Shown here in pieces: positions 43,701 through 53,330 of a stretch of DNA of 64,000 bases. Source of the DNA: Sphagnum compactum (lineage: Eukaryota > Bryophyta > Sphagnopsida > Sphagnales); NCBI GenBank assembly GCA_965153455.1, contig OZ234494.1:18042001-18106000 (forward strand), given 5' to 3'. The notes under the pieces were generated by a model. It worked only from the letters and a program-made list of their open reading frames with translations. It searched no databases and was not told the DNA's origin. The translations under genes and the position numbers were made by a program. The stretch's first letter is position 1. Every line of letters begins with the position of its first letter.

Positions 43701-44672
43701 TGAACACATATAGGTGATGGAGCTCACAGTCAAGGCCCAGCCAAGTCTATTGCATCGAAACCCCATGTACATAATGAGGGGAAAGAAGATGTAAGGCAAT
43801 GGCCGTATGAATGTGTGGATTCGGATGACGAAGATGACAACAAGGAGCCCTATGTTGATCAGAAGTAGCAGCAACCACTCAGTGATCTTCAGGGGTTTCT
43901 TGAGACTCGGCTGACACTCCCAAGCCATGAGATGTGTAACGGCAGGCGAGATACTCATCATGGCTGCCAAAACCCCTAACCACCAAGTAGCCCAGAATCT
44001 CCAAAAGGATGACCATGGCACTAAGGGAGTGACAGTGATACACAATGCAATCATAAAATCGAACAGCAGAGTGCAAGCAACAACTAGAAGTATGTACCAA
44101 AGAGCATCTCTGACTGTGTCGATGGAAGGAACACTCTTGTTGCTCCCGCGTTTGCAGAGGAATTTCCGCATATAGTATCCACAGGTTTGTGCCTCTAGGG
44201 CTTCTAGCACAGAAGCTAAGAACAGGAACACAATTGCCCAGGTATCGAAGCTCGCGTGTCCTCGCCACAGCGTGTAGAGACGAGATATATACAACCCAGC
44301 AAGGTTGCCAGGAACAATGGAAGCCTTCCACACACAAGACAAAGACAGTGCAAAAGCTGCCGGCAAGTACAAGGGAAAGACTATAGTTCTATTCATGTTG
44401 ATTCTGAGAGGCTGTACCGAGCTCTCCCATGTCACTACGCCAGCCAACCCAAGCAGCAGCAGCGCAAAGATGTTCCGTCTCAACCACAAGCAGTAGTCAC
44501 AAACCTCTCTCCGCTGCGGCTGCAGCCGCCGCCGCTCCATCCAAGTCCGGAGAGAACACTCCTCCCCAAACCCAAACATGAAACCTCCCACACTCCCGAG
44601 GCAACTAGAAACCTCCAGAGGATCAAAAAAAGAAAACCCATCTCCAGTTCTCCTTGTTCCTGCTCTTGCTGC

Positions 44673-44705
<33 letters not shown>

Positions 44706-44762
44706 TGGATCCTCGGCTTTCTCCACCTCCATATCTCCCAAACCCGGATCCCTATAGATCAA
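37768..44762 (-). CDS. MASE1-type hybrid histidine kinase, 8 exons
   Basis: Membrane sensor kinase with its own receiver. Minus-strand exons: 44762-43620, 42538-42300, 42171-41837, 40738-40625, 40361-40181, 39877-39738, 39462-38372, 37986-37768; phases agree, about 1153 aa (a start at 44732 would give ten fewer). After a poly-Ala N-terminus comes a multi-pass MASE1 domain (about 95-395): [12 protein letters not shown] and [14 protein letters not shown] match its signatures. A coiled coil (about 400-450) leads to the H-box NMSHEIRTPIHG (His about 458). Then N-box [12 protein letters not shown]1 RDTGIGIS, F-box FKPFTQAD and G2 [12 protein letters not shown]. Exon 7 gives a polar linker of over 300 residues. 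The receiver (about 1027 to the end) has [21 protein letters not shown] (Asp about 1079) and GKPFD (Lys about 1134). All key residues are present. No CHASE, PAS or GAF domain is seen. A downstream histidine phosphotransfer protein is expected from the family. Confidence 0.92.
38212..38283 (-). repeat. Intronic segment similar to the last codons of the DHHC gene
   Basis: Within the last kinase intron, the minus strand reads TTTGGCCTCCCTCAAAGAGC followed by AACAACAAACTCTTGGAGCC. The DHHC terminal exon at 35428-35473 reads TCGGCCTCCCTTGAAGAGCA followed by GTAACAAACTCTTGGAGCC. The similarity extends weakly over about 72 bp and both translate to a (S/N)NKLLEPTS-like peptide. Confidence 0.8.
44661..44710. 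repeat. (CTG)n microsatellite coding poly-Ala in the kinase
   Basis: Trinucleotide run that on the minus strand encodes the alanine stretch near the kinase N-terminus. The length is likely to vary between individuals. Confidence 0.9.
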
Positions 44763-44772
44763 GCTTCATAGC

Positions 44773-45234
44773 GGCCAACAAAGGACAGGACTTCATCGCT
44801 CTCGTTTCTACTACTCCTCCCGAAAACTCCTCCCTCCCTCGTCTCGTTCTGTTTGTCACCAGTGCTCCGTGATGCTCGCCACAATTGTCTGCACCTAATT
44901 TCCTTACTCTCGTAATGATCATCATCGATTTGGGTTTTGCTCTTGAGAGCTGCGATCGATCGATCGATCGATCGATCTCTCCTTCTATCTCTCTCTCTCT
45001 CTGCTGATGATGATATTTGTGTCCTTCATTTCTCGATTCTGTTCTTCGATCTCTTTCTCCATCCTACACAAAAAAAAACAAATCCAGTTCTCGGATCCAT
45101 CCCTACCCCACCCCCCCCCCAACAAACAAACAAAAAGAAACAAAGTGATCGCAGTTCGTGGCCGGTGCCATTAGGACGACTAGGCCAAAAGTGGTCAAGA
45201 ACACAGAGAGACAGGCGTAGAAAGTCTTGGCAGC
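44773..45234 (-). promoter_or_regulatory. Probable 5' leader/promoter of the kinase gene, with microsatellites
   Basis: Upstream of the kinase start lie a (GATC)n run (about 44955-44976), a (CT)n run (about 44988-45001) and a poly-C tract (about 45110-45120). Dense simple repeats of this kind are common in plant 5' leaders. No TATA box can be singled out. Confidence 0.4.
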
Positions 45235-45640
45235 CAATGAGGTGAGCCAGAATGCACCCCAAGAGCCCCAGTTTTTTTTTTTTTTTTTTTTTCCCTTCTT
45301 AGGGGGGAAGGTGCGTTGGTGGTGGATTTTTGTTGTTTGTATTCAGTGTGTTCTCATCATGTTCTCAAGTTCTCAATGTGTTCCTTAACATGTTTCCCAA
45401 GCTCCTTAAAGTGTTCCCTCAACATGTTTCCCGAGCTCCTTAATGTGTTCTCTCCCTCAACATGTTTCCCAGGTTCTTAATGTGTTCCCCCAACATGTTT
45501 CCCAAGCTCCTTACTGTGTTCCCTCCCTCAACATGTTTCCCAGGTTCTTAATGTGTTCCCTCAACAGGTTTCCCAAGTTCTTAATACGTTCTCTCTCGAC
45601 ATTTTCCCAAGTTCTTCATGCGTCCCTTCAACTTGTTCCC
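45235..45640 (+). repeat. Dispersed repeat, copy B, with a roughly 36-bp minisatellite
   Basis: It starts CCAATGAGGTGAGCCAGAAT then GCACCCCAAGAGCCCCAG, a poly-T run (about 45271-45292) and GGGGGGAAGGTG, parallel to copy A at 36.15 kb. From about 45388 the unit TCAACATGTTTCCCAAGCTC, continuing CTTAATGTGTTCCC, is repeated about six to seven times with changes and length drift. Related TGTTCCC phrases continue to about 46000. Confidence 0.75.
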
Positions 45641-47040
45641 AATTGCAATCCACTTTATCACATTTCCTTGCCTAAGTTTTCTACTCTTGTAACCTATGTT
45701 AGCAGCCGCCCAAAAGGAGGGAACTACAATATATTTATTTGGTACTGTCCGAATCTTAATTTCCAGTTTTTTTTGTGATGGGCCAATCAATGATGCCCAT
45801 CAGAAAGGGGGAAAAAAAAAAATTGAACTTTGGGGTACCATGGGGAGGGAAGTGTTTTGTTTCTCTTTTTTCTTCCCCCATTTGGTTTGGAGAAGGGGAG
45901 GGTATTATTGTGGTTCCTTTTTGTTCCCAAGAAATCCTTGACTGTTCCCATTGGTGTTCCTATTGTGTTCCCATTGTGCTCCCTTCAGTTCTTGTGCAAT
46001 GTGGAGGGGGGGGTTCTTTTTTTTAACAATTTTATCATGTTCCTTTTTGTTCCCTTTATTTTAGTGATCTCCATTCAGTTGCCTTTAGCTCGTAGTGGTC
46101 CTTCTTGAGTTACATCTTGTTGAATCTGTTGGGGTCCTATGTCATTTTGACAAATGCCCAAAAAAATTTATCAAGTTATGGACACTGCTCTTGATCAAAG
46201 GCTTTGTCATCCACACTGAGAGATGTCCATTGGAGCCATCATGACTAAGAGAACTGTTCTTTTTTTAGTTTTAAATTTAACATTTTTTTTCAATTTTATT
46301 TTAATAAGACTTCACAAAAGTCTAGTAGTACAAAGGGTCGCTCTTTGCCATGGATTCTCCATTTGTGCCCAGAAAAAAATTAGAAAAAAAAAACACCCTT
46401 TACTCTCTTAATACAATAAGGATGAGTCCTAATTAAAAGTGAAGTTGGAACTTGGGATAGGGATTTTGTTGTTGTTGTTGTTTTGTTTCCTATTGAAAAT
46501 TTGATGCTTTGGTATTATTGTGCTTGTGGAAGCTGATGTATCTGACTACTACCAGGTCACGCCCCTTGCTCAGTTTTGCAGGCATTGCGAATCCAACCCA
46601 ATCTAAGAAGTGGACAAAGGGGGGGTGCTGAGAGAACTTTTCTTGTCAAGAAAAAAAGGGTCCCTTTCTAAATTTCAAGGGCCATTGAAGGCACCCTAAA
46701 ATTGTTGGTGTAGTAACGTTATCAGTAAAGTGGTACCCTGTCGGTGCCCACTTGCACACCTCTTTGCTCCCTCATCCCTTGTTTTTGTGTTACCCGTAAA
46801 GTCTCAGGGCAGGGGACCAAGAGGGGTCCAAATTAGGAAAACTTAAGGGCTGGGGGGGGGGGGGGGGGGGGTTCCAAATTCACCACATCAACTCTTTTTT
46901 TTCACTCATGGGCTGCCCGCTTCTAGCCTATATTATGAGGGCTAGGTATATGAGCTAGGGGCTAAGGTGATGTTGGCTATTGGATATGGCTATCCACTAT
47001 TTGATTTTGCTATTGACTATTGTTATGGGTATTGATTATT
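45641..47040. other. Intergenic DNA with homopolymer runs
   Basis: No gene recognised. Contains a TTG run (about 46467-46483) and a poly-G tract (about 46853-46870). Confidence 0.5.
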
Positions 47041-47900
47041 TACAGATTCAATTTTTAGAGTTTACGGTTTGGGCCGTTAGGACTTAATTTTTAGGGTTTA
47101 GGGTATGAGCTTTCAAAGGTTAGATCCTAAAGTTTAAGTTTTAAGGTTTTAGGTTTGACTTTTAAAATATAAGTTTGGGTTTTTTAGGTTTCATTTTTAG
47201 GGTTTAAATGGATTTTTTTGGGTTTCATTTGTAAGGTTCGGATTTGGGCATTTTAGGGGTTGAATTTTAGGGTTTGGGTTTGAACTTTTGTGGATCCAAA
47301 TGTAAAGTTTAGTTTTAAGGTGGGTTTGGAGTTTTTTAGGGGTTGAATTTAGTGTTTAAAGTTTTGTCTTTTGTGGGTCCACATGTTAAAGTTTGATTTT
47401 AGGGTTTAGGGTTGGGTTTTGCAGATGTTGAATTTTAAGGTTTGGTTTAAAGTTTAAGGTTGGTCTTTTGTGGGTCCATATGTTAAGGTTTGGTTTTAGG
47501 GTTTAAAATTTAACTTTTTAAGGTTGAATTTTAAGGTTTGGTTTAGAGTTTAATTTTGGTCTTTTATGAGCCTAGATGTTAAAGTTTGGTTTTAAGGTTT
47601 AGGGTTGGGCTAAAGAGGGGTTGAATTTAGGGTTTAAGTTTCATCTTGTTAATGTTTAAATTGTATGGTTTGGTTTTAGGGTTTACGTTTAGATTTTTTA
47701 AGGTTTGAATTTTAAGGCTTAGGGTTTAAAGTTTAGGGTTGAACTTTTTAGGGTCTAAATTTTGGGGGTTGTTTGTAGGGTTTAAGGTTTTTTTTTTTTA
47801 AGGGTTTGACTTTATAATTTAAGGTTTGAAATTTTAAGGTTTAAGGTTTAAGACTTAGTTTTAAAGTTAGGAAATAAAGCATTAGGGTTACAATGATGGT
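47041..47900. repeat. Degenerate TTTAGGG-like array, upstream block
   Basis: Loose, irregular repetition of TTTAGGGTTT, TTTTAAGGTTT and GGGTTGAATTTTAGGG. It resembles the plant telomere repeat (TTTAGGG) but is degenerate and spaced, so it is interstitial rather than a chromosome end. It leads straight into the 5' end of the Harbinger transposase remnant. Confidence 0.8.
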
Positions 47901-48367
47901 TTGTACTTTTGTAGAATATGGTTTAGATCTAAGGTAGGGTTAGTACTTCAAATGTAGATTAATATTTCCATGTGGACTATATAATGAAGAGGTCTTCCTT
48001 CTTTTCTTCCCTCTTGTTTTTACTTTAAGCCTTGAGAGATGGCTTCTTCAAGCTTTTCAAATAGTGATGATTCCACTCATCTTTAAGTGATGAGGATATT
48101 TTGGAAGACATGGATCAAGATCACCTTGTCATTTTTCAAATGATGGCAACAATGGCTTCTAACACCAATGATTTGTTCAATTCACATGAGATGGAAAAAG
48201 GGAGGGGTCAATATGTTAACTCAATGTTGGTGTTTGAAATGTTTTGGGTATGATGTGAACCACACAAGCATAGTTATTCAAGACTTTGACAAACTTTACA
48301 TTGGAGGAATTTGACAAGTTGGCTTCTCGAGTGGTCCCTACCATTAAAGCCCATGCTAGATCCATAG

Positions 48368-49301
48368 GTGAGTTTTTTCTTTCATATTTTATGTTTTCAG
48401 TTTTGATTTTTTAGGTTTATGGTTAAGGTTTTAGGTCTAAATTTTTCGATTTACATTTAAGATTAAGGTTAAGGTTTTCAAGTTTGAATTTTAAAATTTA
48501 AGGGGTGGGATTTAAGGTAAGGTTTTTAGGTTTGAAATTTAGGGTTTAGGTTTTGGGGTTGAGGCTAAGGTTTTTCGGTTTGAATTTAGGGTTTAGGTTT
48601 TGGGGTTGAGGCTAAGGTTTTTAGGTTTGATTTTAGGGTTTAAGGTTTGATTTTTTGATGTTTAAATTAGGGTGTAGGTTTTGGGATTGGGTTAGGGTTT
48701 TCAAGTTTGAATTTTAGAGTTTAAGTTTTGGGGTTTAGGTTAGGGTTTTCAAAGTTGAAATTTAGGGTTTAAGTTTTGGAGTTTAAGCTAGGGTTTTCAG
48801 GTCTGAATTTTAGGGTTAGGGTTTTCATGTTTGAATTTTAAGGTTTAGGGTAGGGTTTTCATGTTTGAAATTTAGGGTTTAAGTTTTGGAGTTTAAGCTA
48901 GGGTTTTCAGGTCTGAATTTTAGGGTTAGGGTTTTCAGGTTTGAATTTTAAGGTTTAGGGTAGGGTTTTCATGTTTGAAATTTAGAGTTTAGGTTTTGGG
49001 GTTTAAGTTAAAGTTTTCAGGTCTGAAATTTAAGGTTTAGGGTTTGATTTTTGAATGTTTAAATTGAACTTGTAGATCTTTGGGGTTAGGGTTAGAGTTT
49101 TTAGGTCTGAATTTTAGGGTTTAAACTAAGGTTTTCACGTCTAAAATTTAAGGTTTAGGTTTGGGGTTTACTTTAAATTTTTCAGGTTTGAATTTTAAGG
49201 TTGAGAGGGTGGGGTTTAAACCAAGTTTGAATTTTAGGGTTTAGGTTTTGGGGTTTAAGCTAGGGTTTTCAGGTCTAATGTTCTATTTTATATCATAATA
49301 G
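48368..49301 (+). repeat. Transposase intron built of TTTAGGG-like repeats, with 110-bp tandem duplication
   Basis: Nearly the whole intron consists of phrases such as TTTAGGGTTTAGGTTTTGGGG and AGGGTTTTCAGGTTTGAATT. Within it a 110-bp unit is duplicated almost perfectly: TTTAGGGTTTAAGTTTTGGA starts at 48761 and again at 48871. Splice sites lie at the edges (TCCATAG/gtgagt and ataatag/GTAATG). Confidence 0.85.
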
Positions 49302-49745
49302 GTAATGTTCCAATTGTATCAAGCAGGTCATCAAAATTGATGCCTAAACGTCTTTTGAATTTCATTCTCTATATGAAGCATGACAATGTGACTATGTATG
49401 CCGCCTTTATGTGGAGTTGGTCAAAATTTGCATTGTGTGATGATGTAATATTCATTGCATCATGCATCAACCATGCACTTGAGGACGAAATATGATAACC
49501 CACACCTAAGGAAAAGGTTACTTTGGGTGCACATTTGCAAATAAAATACTAAGGTGTATTGGGTTTATTAATGGCACTTTGATTGAAATTTGTTAGCCTT
49601 GGCAGAATGAAGCACATCGCACATGGTTTAATGGGTGAAAAAATATATATGCAATGAACAACACGGTCATTATGGACTATCACAATTATTCATTTACATA
49701 AACATTGGTTATCCTGGTTCTTACCATGATGCGAACATCTTGTAA

Positions 49746-50607
49746 TGATGTGCCCCCAAACTCCTCAAGAAACCCAAAGGTGGGTCGTAGAGCAAAACAA
49801 CAGAAGAAGAAAATTACGGCACGCTTCCTATCTCACAGCACTGTAGGGGTGGGAGGGCATGTTGGAGCTCCAAGATGGGACTAGGACAAACTCACAAGCG
49901 AAAGTTCAAGATGAAATCAACCTACACAACCAAGAAAAAAGGGCGATTAATGCAAGTCGAATGGAAGTGATGTAGCGGACTTAGTAAGGACAACCTTAAG
50001 CACAAGCTTTACATGGCTCGCAACCTTTGGGAAGAAGCACCACTCCCCTCCCTATGGTATATTTTGTGCCTCTCCATGGGGACTACATCCAAATGTCACT
50101 TTTCCCCAGGACTCCCAAATGAGAATCCCAAAATTGTGATTCTTATTGTTTCAAAACTTTGGACGCTCGTATCTTTCTAAAATCAAGTCTATTTTGAGAA
50201 TACAGGGCAATATCTTATAGCCCTTGAAAATATCTTTCCAACAATGTATAGCACGTTCCAATCAGACTTCATTTGACCCCTCCTAATGCCCCTTCTTTTG
50301 ATCGTAATTCATGCAAATCAGGTCTAAATGAACAATGCGAGGGCACTTTAAGCATCTACACTTCAAGACCTTTCGAATGGTGTCCTAGGGGGTCAATTTG
50401 ATGCTTGTTTTCCTTTTCAATCAAAGTTTTAAACATTCGCAACTCCTACACGAGTGCATCTCTCAAAGTGGGAGTGCACTTAGGAGTCATTGGGCTTCAT
50501 CCCTTGCACTTTCCCCCATTTGTGAGAGTGTGTCCTAAACACACTCTTGGCCTCATGGGCCCTTTTATTTCACACTTAATCACGAACCCAATGTTAAGGT
50601 TGCAACA
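49746..50607. mobile_element. Solo LTR, 862 bp, TSD TGTAA
   Basis: It begins TGATGTGCCCCCAAACTC and ends GGTTGCAACA, i.e. 5'-TG...CA-3'. It is flanked by the 5-bp direct repeat TGTAA at 49741-49745 and 50608-50612. It separates two adjoining pieces of the Harbinger transposase, which gives an independent check on both borders. No internal coding region is present, so it is best read as a solo LTR left by LTR-LTR recombination. The superfamily is not determinable. Confidence 0.9.
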
Positions 50608-51226
50608 TGTAATATTCCAATGTTTATACGAATTAACATCAGTACTTCACCCATGGTGATGACTACTTTGAGTACCTATTGGGAGATTTAGGCTATATGG
50701 GTGAGGAGATGTTTATTATGTGGAGGATAGGGTGACAAGAATTAGTGCCAAATGCTAACCATGTTATAGTGTAAACCTACAACAAAATCATGCAAATTTT
50801 AAAGTGTGAACGGAGTGGGGCATAGGTGGGTTGAAAAGAAAGTGGAGGTGCTTCATAAAGAGGTTTGATTCAACCAAACCAAAATATGCACATTTGTTCC
50901 AAGTTGCAATTGTCCTAACTAATTTCCTACATAGGAAACACATGGACCTCACATACGAAGTCGTTGGTGATTAGATTGTTAACCCAATTACACATGGTTA
51001 GGATAAGGATTTTTAATTATAGGTGCAAAATAGCTCTAACCCCTTATCTAAATTCTTTTTTTATGATAACACTTAATTTTCTAACTGCTTTTAAATTATT
51101 AATCTTCACCTTATTTAACTTTTCATTGTCGATTTCCACCTTGCTAGCCAAGATGGTGTCTTGAATTTGGGAAGTTATTGAAAAATGAGATGCCATTGTT
51201 GCCAAGCTCTTAGACTAGCTTTACAA

Positions 51227-51440
51227 CAAACCCTTAACTTCCAAACACAAGGTATGTTACTAGAATTCAAAGCCATATTCAAAGTCACACACATTTGCAT
51301 TATCAATAAATTTGAATAATTCTGGTTGTAAATGGATAGGTAAGTTTTCAAGGGTGCATAAGTATTTGGGCAACTACATTCAAATAAACATTATAAGCTT
51401 GGATGACATCAGATCTAGGAAGATGGGTTTGAGGCAAGCT
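51227..51440 (+). repeat. Isolated copy of a diverged direct repeat
   Basis: Shares with 52844-53050 the order CTTCCAAA, GCCATATTCAAAGTCACACA, AAATGGA(T/C)AGGTAAG and AAATAAACATTATAAGCTT. Similarity is interrupted by small indels. Function and family are unknown. Confidence 0.75.
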
Positions 51441-52740
51441 ATTACATGAGCATATAGCCTAAGCCTAGAGTCTAGAATTAGAACACGGGATGATAAAATG
51501 TCTTTTCCCCTATACACATGCAAGTAAAACCCAAGAATTTAACTACAAAATGAATGTTATATAAATAAACATAGAAGGAAACATGGGGATTATTGTAAGC
51601 ATTCATCTTCATTATGGACGAATGATTTTTTCATTCATCTAATGTATGGATGAAAAAATAATTAATTCACAATTTTTAAATATATAAATTTTTCATCAAA
51701 ATTATGAATGAATGTTTCATTTTGTCATTAAGTTATTATCAATGAATTTTTTTCCCCCTAGTTTTAATTAATTAGAGTCTCATGAAACACAATTTAATTA
51801 TATATGATATAACATTTGTTATATAATATAATGTAAATTCCATTATAAATGTATTTGATGATTATGGTTTTAAATGCCATTATTTTCGATATGTTTTAAC
51901 TATATTATTATTATCACGCTAACATTCACCCCATGGTCATTGTTTTATTATTATTATTATTATTATTATTTTAAATTTCAAATAAATTAACCCACTGTCG
52001 TTAACAACAATGGGGGTTGGATTTTTTTTATTCTTCTTTGAAGATGCCACAACTTTCATCAAATTTAACTAGTGTTGTTAACAACGATGGGTTTTTAATG
52101 TTTTAAATATCTTAAACTACTTATTGTCACTCTTAACAATAGGTTTTTGAAATAAACAAAAATTTAGTTTCAAATAGCTTAATTAGTTTCCTTCAAACAA
52201 CCTACTATCATGGAGAATAATGAGGTTGTTTTAAATAAGTATTTATTTTCAAGGTGCCCTTATCTTTCACAAAATGCATATATAATGTTGTTGACAACAA
52301 TAGGGGGGGGGGGGGGGCACTAACACTTATCCCATGATTTTTAATTGCTTAACATTGTTAATGAAAATGATCTTTTAAACAAAACTTTAAAAATTATTTT
52401 GGTCCCATCATCATATTTTCCCCTACAGTCACATTATCCATCATTATTAAATGACATTCAAGTTTGAAATATTCATATTTGGACAACAAATGAGGATGGA
52501 TATAAATAGTTTTAAATTTATTTATCAATCCAATCATGGATGAATTTCATTTAGTGATTTATTTATTTAATCCAACTCATAAATGAAATTCATCCATGCA
52601 AAAATGACATTCATCCATATGAAATCCTTCATTTATGGACACATTCATCCATGTAAGTGAATTAAAATCACATTAAACTTTAAGCTATAAGTTCAAAGCT
52701 CCAAGTTCAAGCTTTACGTTCATGCACAAACCATCTTCAA
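51441..52740. other. AT-rich DNA with recurring GTTGTTAACAACAATGG-like motif
   Basis: No gene. An (ATT)n run lies at about 51948-51971 and a poly-G tract at about 52303-52316. Versions of GTTGTTAACAACAATGGG recur near 52000, 52073, 52128 and 52280. ATTCATCCAT phrases are frequent at 52540-52650. Confidence 0.5.
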
Positions 52741-52745
52741 ATGGG

Positions 52746-53330
52746 TTTGAGGTTTGTTTAAATGTCATATTCATTAAGGTCAACATATTAAGACTATGCT
52801 TGAACTACAGACCATGAACACATGTTTTTAATAAAAGAAAAAATCCCTAAATTCCAAATGCAATGTATGTTACCAAAATTCAGGGCCATATTCAAAGTCA
52901 CACATATCTACATTATAAAAAAACTTAAATAATTATGGTTGGCAAATGGACAGGTAAGCATTTAGGGGTACATAAATGATTGGATAATTGCATTGAAATA
53001 AACATTATAAGCTTAAAAGCCATTAGATACAAGAAGTCAGGTTTCAGGTCTATTTGACTACCATACTCCTCAAGGCCAACATATTAGGGTTTATGCTTGA
53101 ATTGCAAACCATAAACAAAGGTTTTTATTTCATGACAAAACCCTTAGCTTCCAAACTCAACTTCAATGACTAAATCTCTAGAGCCGCAAGTTTTAAAATA
53201 AGGTTTTAGGACCATACGTAGATTGACACACATCAAATTCATTGAAAACTTCAAGTCATTATCGTTGTAGACCAAAAGTTAAGGTTTCAGGAGTATGTAA
53301 ATACCCATGCACATCTACCCAATCAAAATT
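52746..53330 (+). repeat. Diverged tandem repeat, unit about 300 bp
   Basis: Two units start near 52746 and 53058: TCAACATATTAAGACTATGC versus CCAACATATTAGGGTTTATGC, then ACCATGAACA/ACCATAAACA and the CCAAA...TTC block. The second unit is more worn towards its end (53145-53330). The middle part corresponds to the isolated copy at 51227-51440. Confidence 0.65.

Larger units (their letters stand above)
48039..51010 (+). pseudogene. PIF/Harbinger transposase remnant (DDE_4/HARBI1-like), interrupted by a solo LTR
   Basis: Exon 1 starts ATGGCTTCTTCAAGC (48039) and after a frameshift carries LEEFDKLASRVVPTIKAHAR up to 48367. The 934-bp intron (48368-49301) has matching GT and AG and the phase joins correctly. 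Exon 2 shows RLLNFILYMKHDNVTMYAAF and WSWSKFALCDDVIFIASCIN. The catalytic region has FINGTLIEI, where the family has Asp in place of Asn, then NEAHRTWFNG, IYAMNN and GYPGSYHDANIL. The frame is cut at 49741 by an LTR and resumes after 50612 with QYFTHGDDYFEYLLGD, GYMGEEMFIM and GLKRKW, ending near DLTY. Stops (PWQN preceded by TAG, NG followed by TGA) and frameshifts make it inactive. The element's own terminal repeats were not identified. Confidence 0.85.

Noticed and set aside
37768-44762. Bacterial contamination as the source of the MASE1 kinase
   Set aside because: The gene has seven GT-AG introns with consistent phases and sits between plant genes and plant repeats.
43879-44771. Other-frame ORFs over the first kinase exon (for example 44256-44771 plus strand)
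   Set aside because: They overlap the MASE1 coding exon and their low-complexity Cys/Leu runs come from the CTG repeat.
45388-45640. CRISPR-like array
   Set aside because: The units adjoin with drifting length and no unique spacers of constant size; it is a minisatellite in plant nuclear DNA.
47041-49301. True telomere or chromosome end
   Set aside because: The TTTAGGG-like phrases are degenerate, irregularly spaced, interrupted by transposase exon 1 and followed by 15 kb of ordinary DNA.
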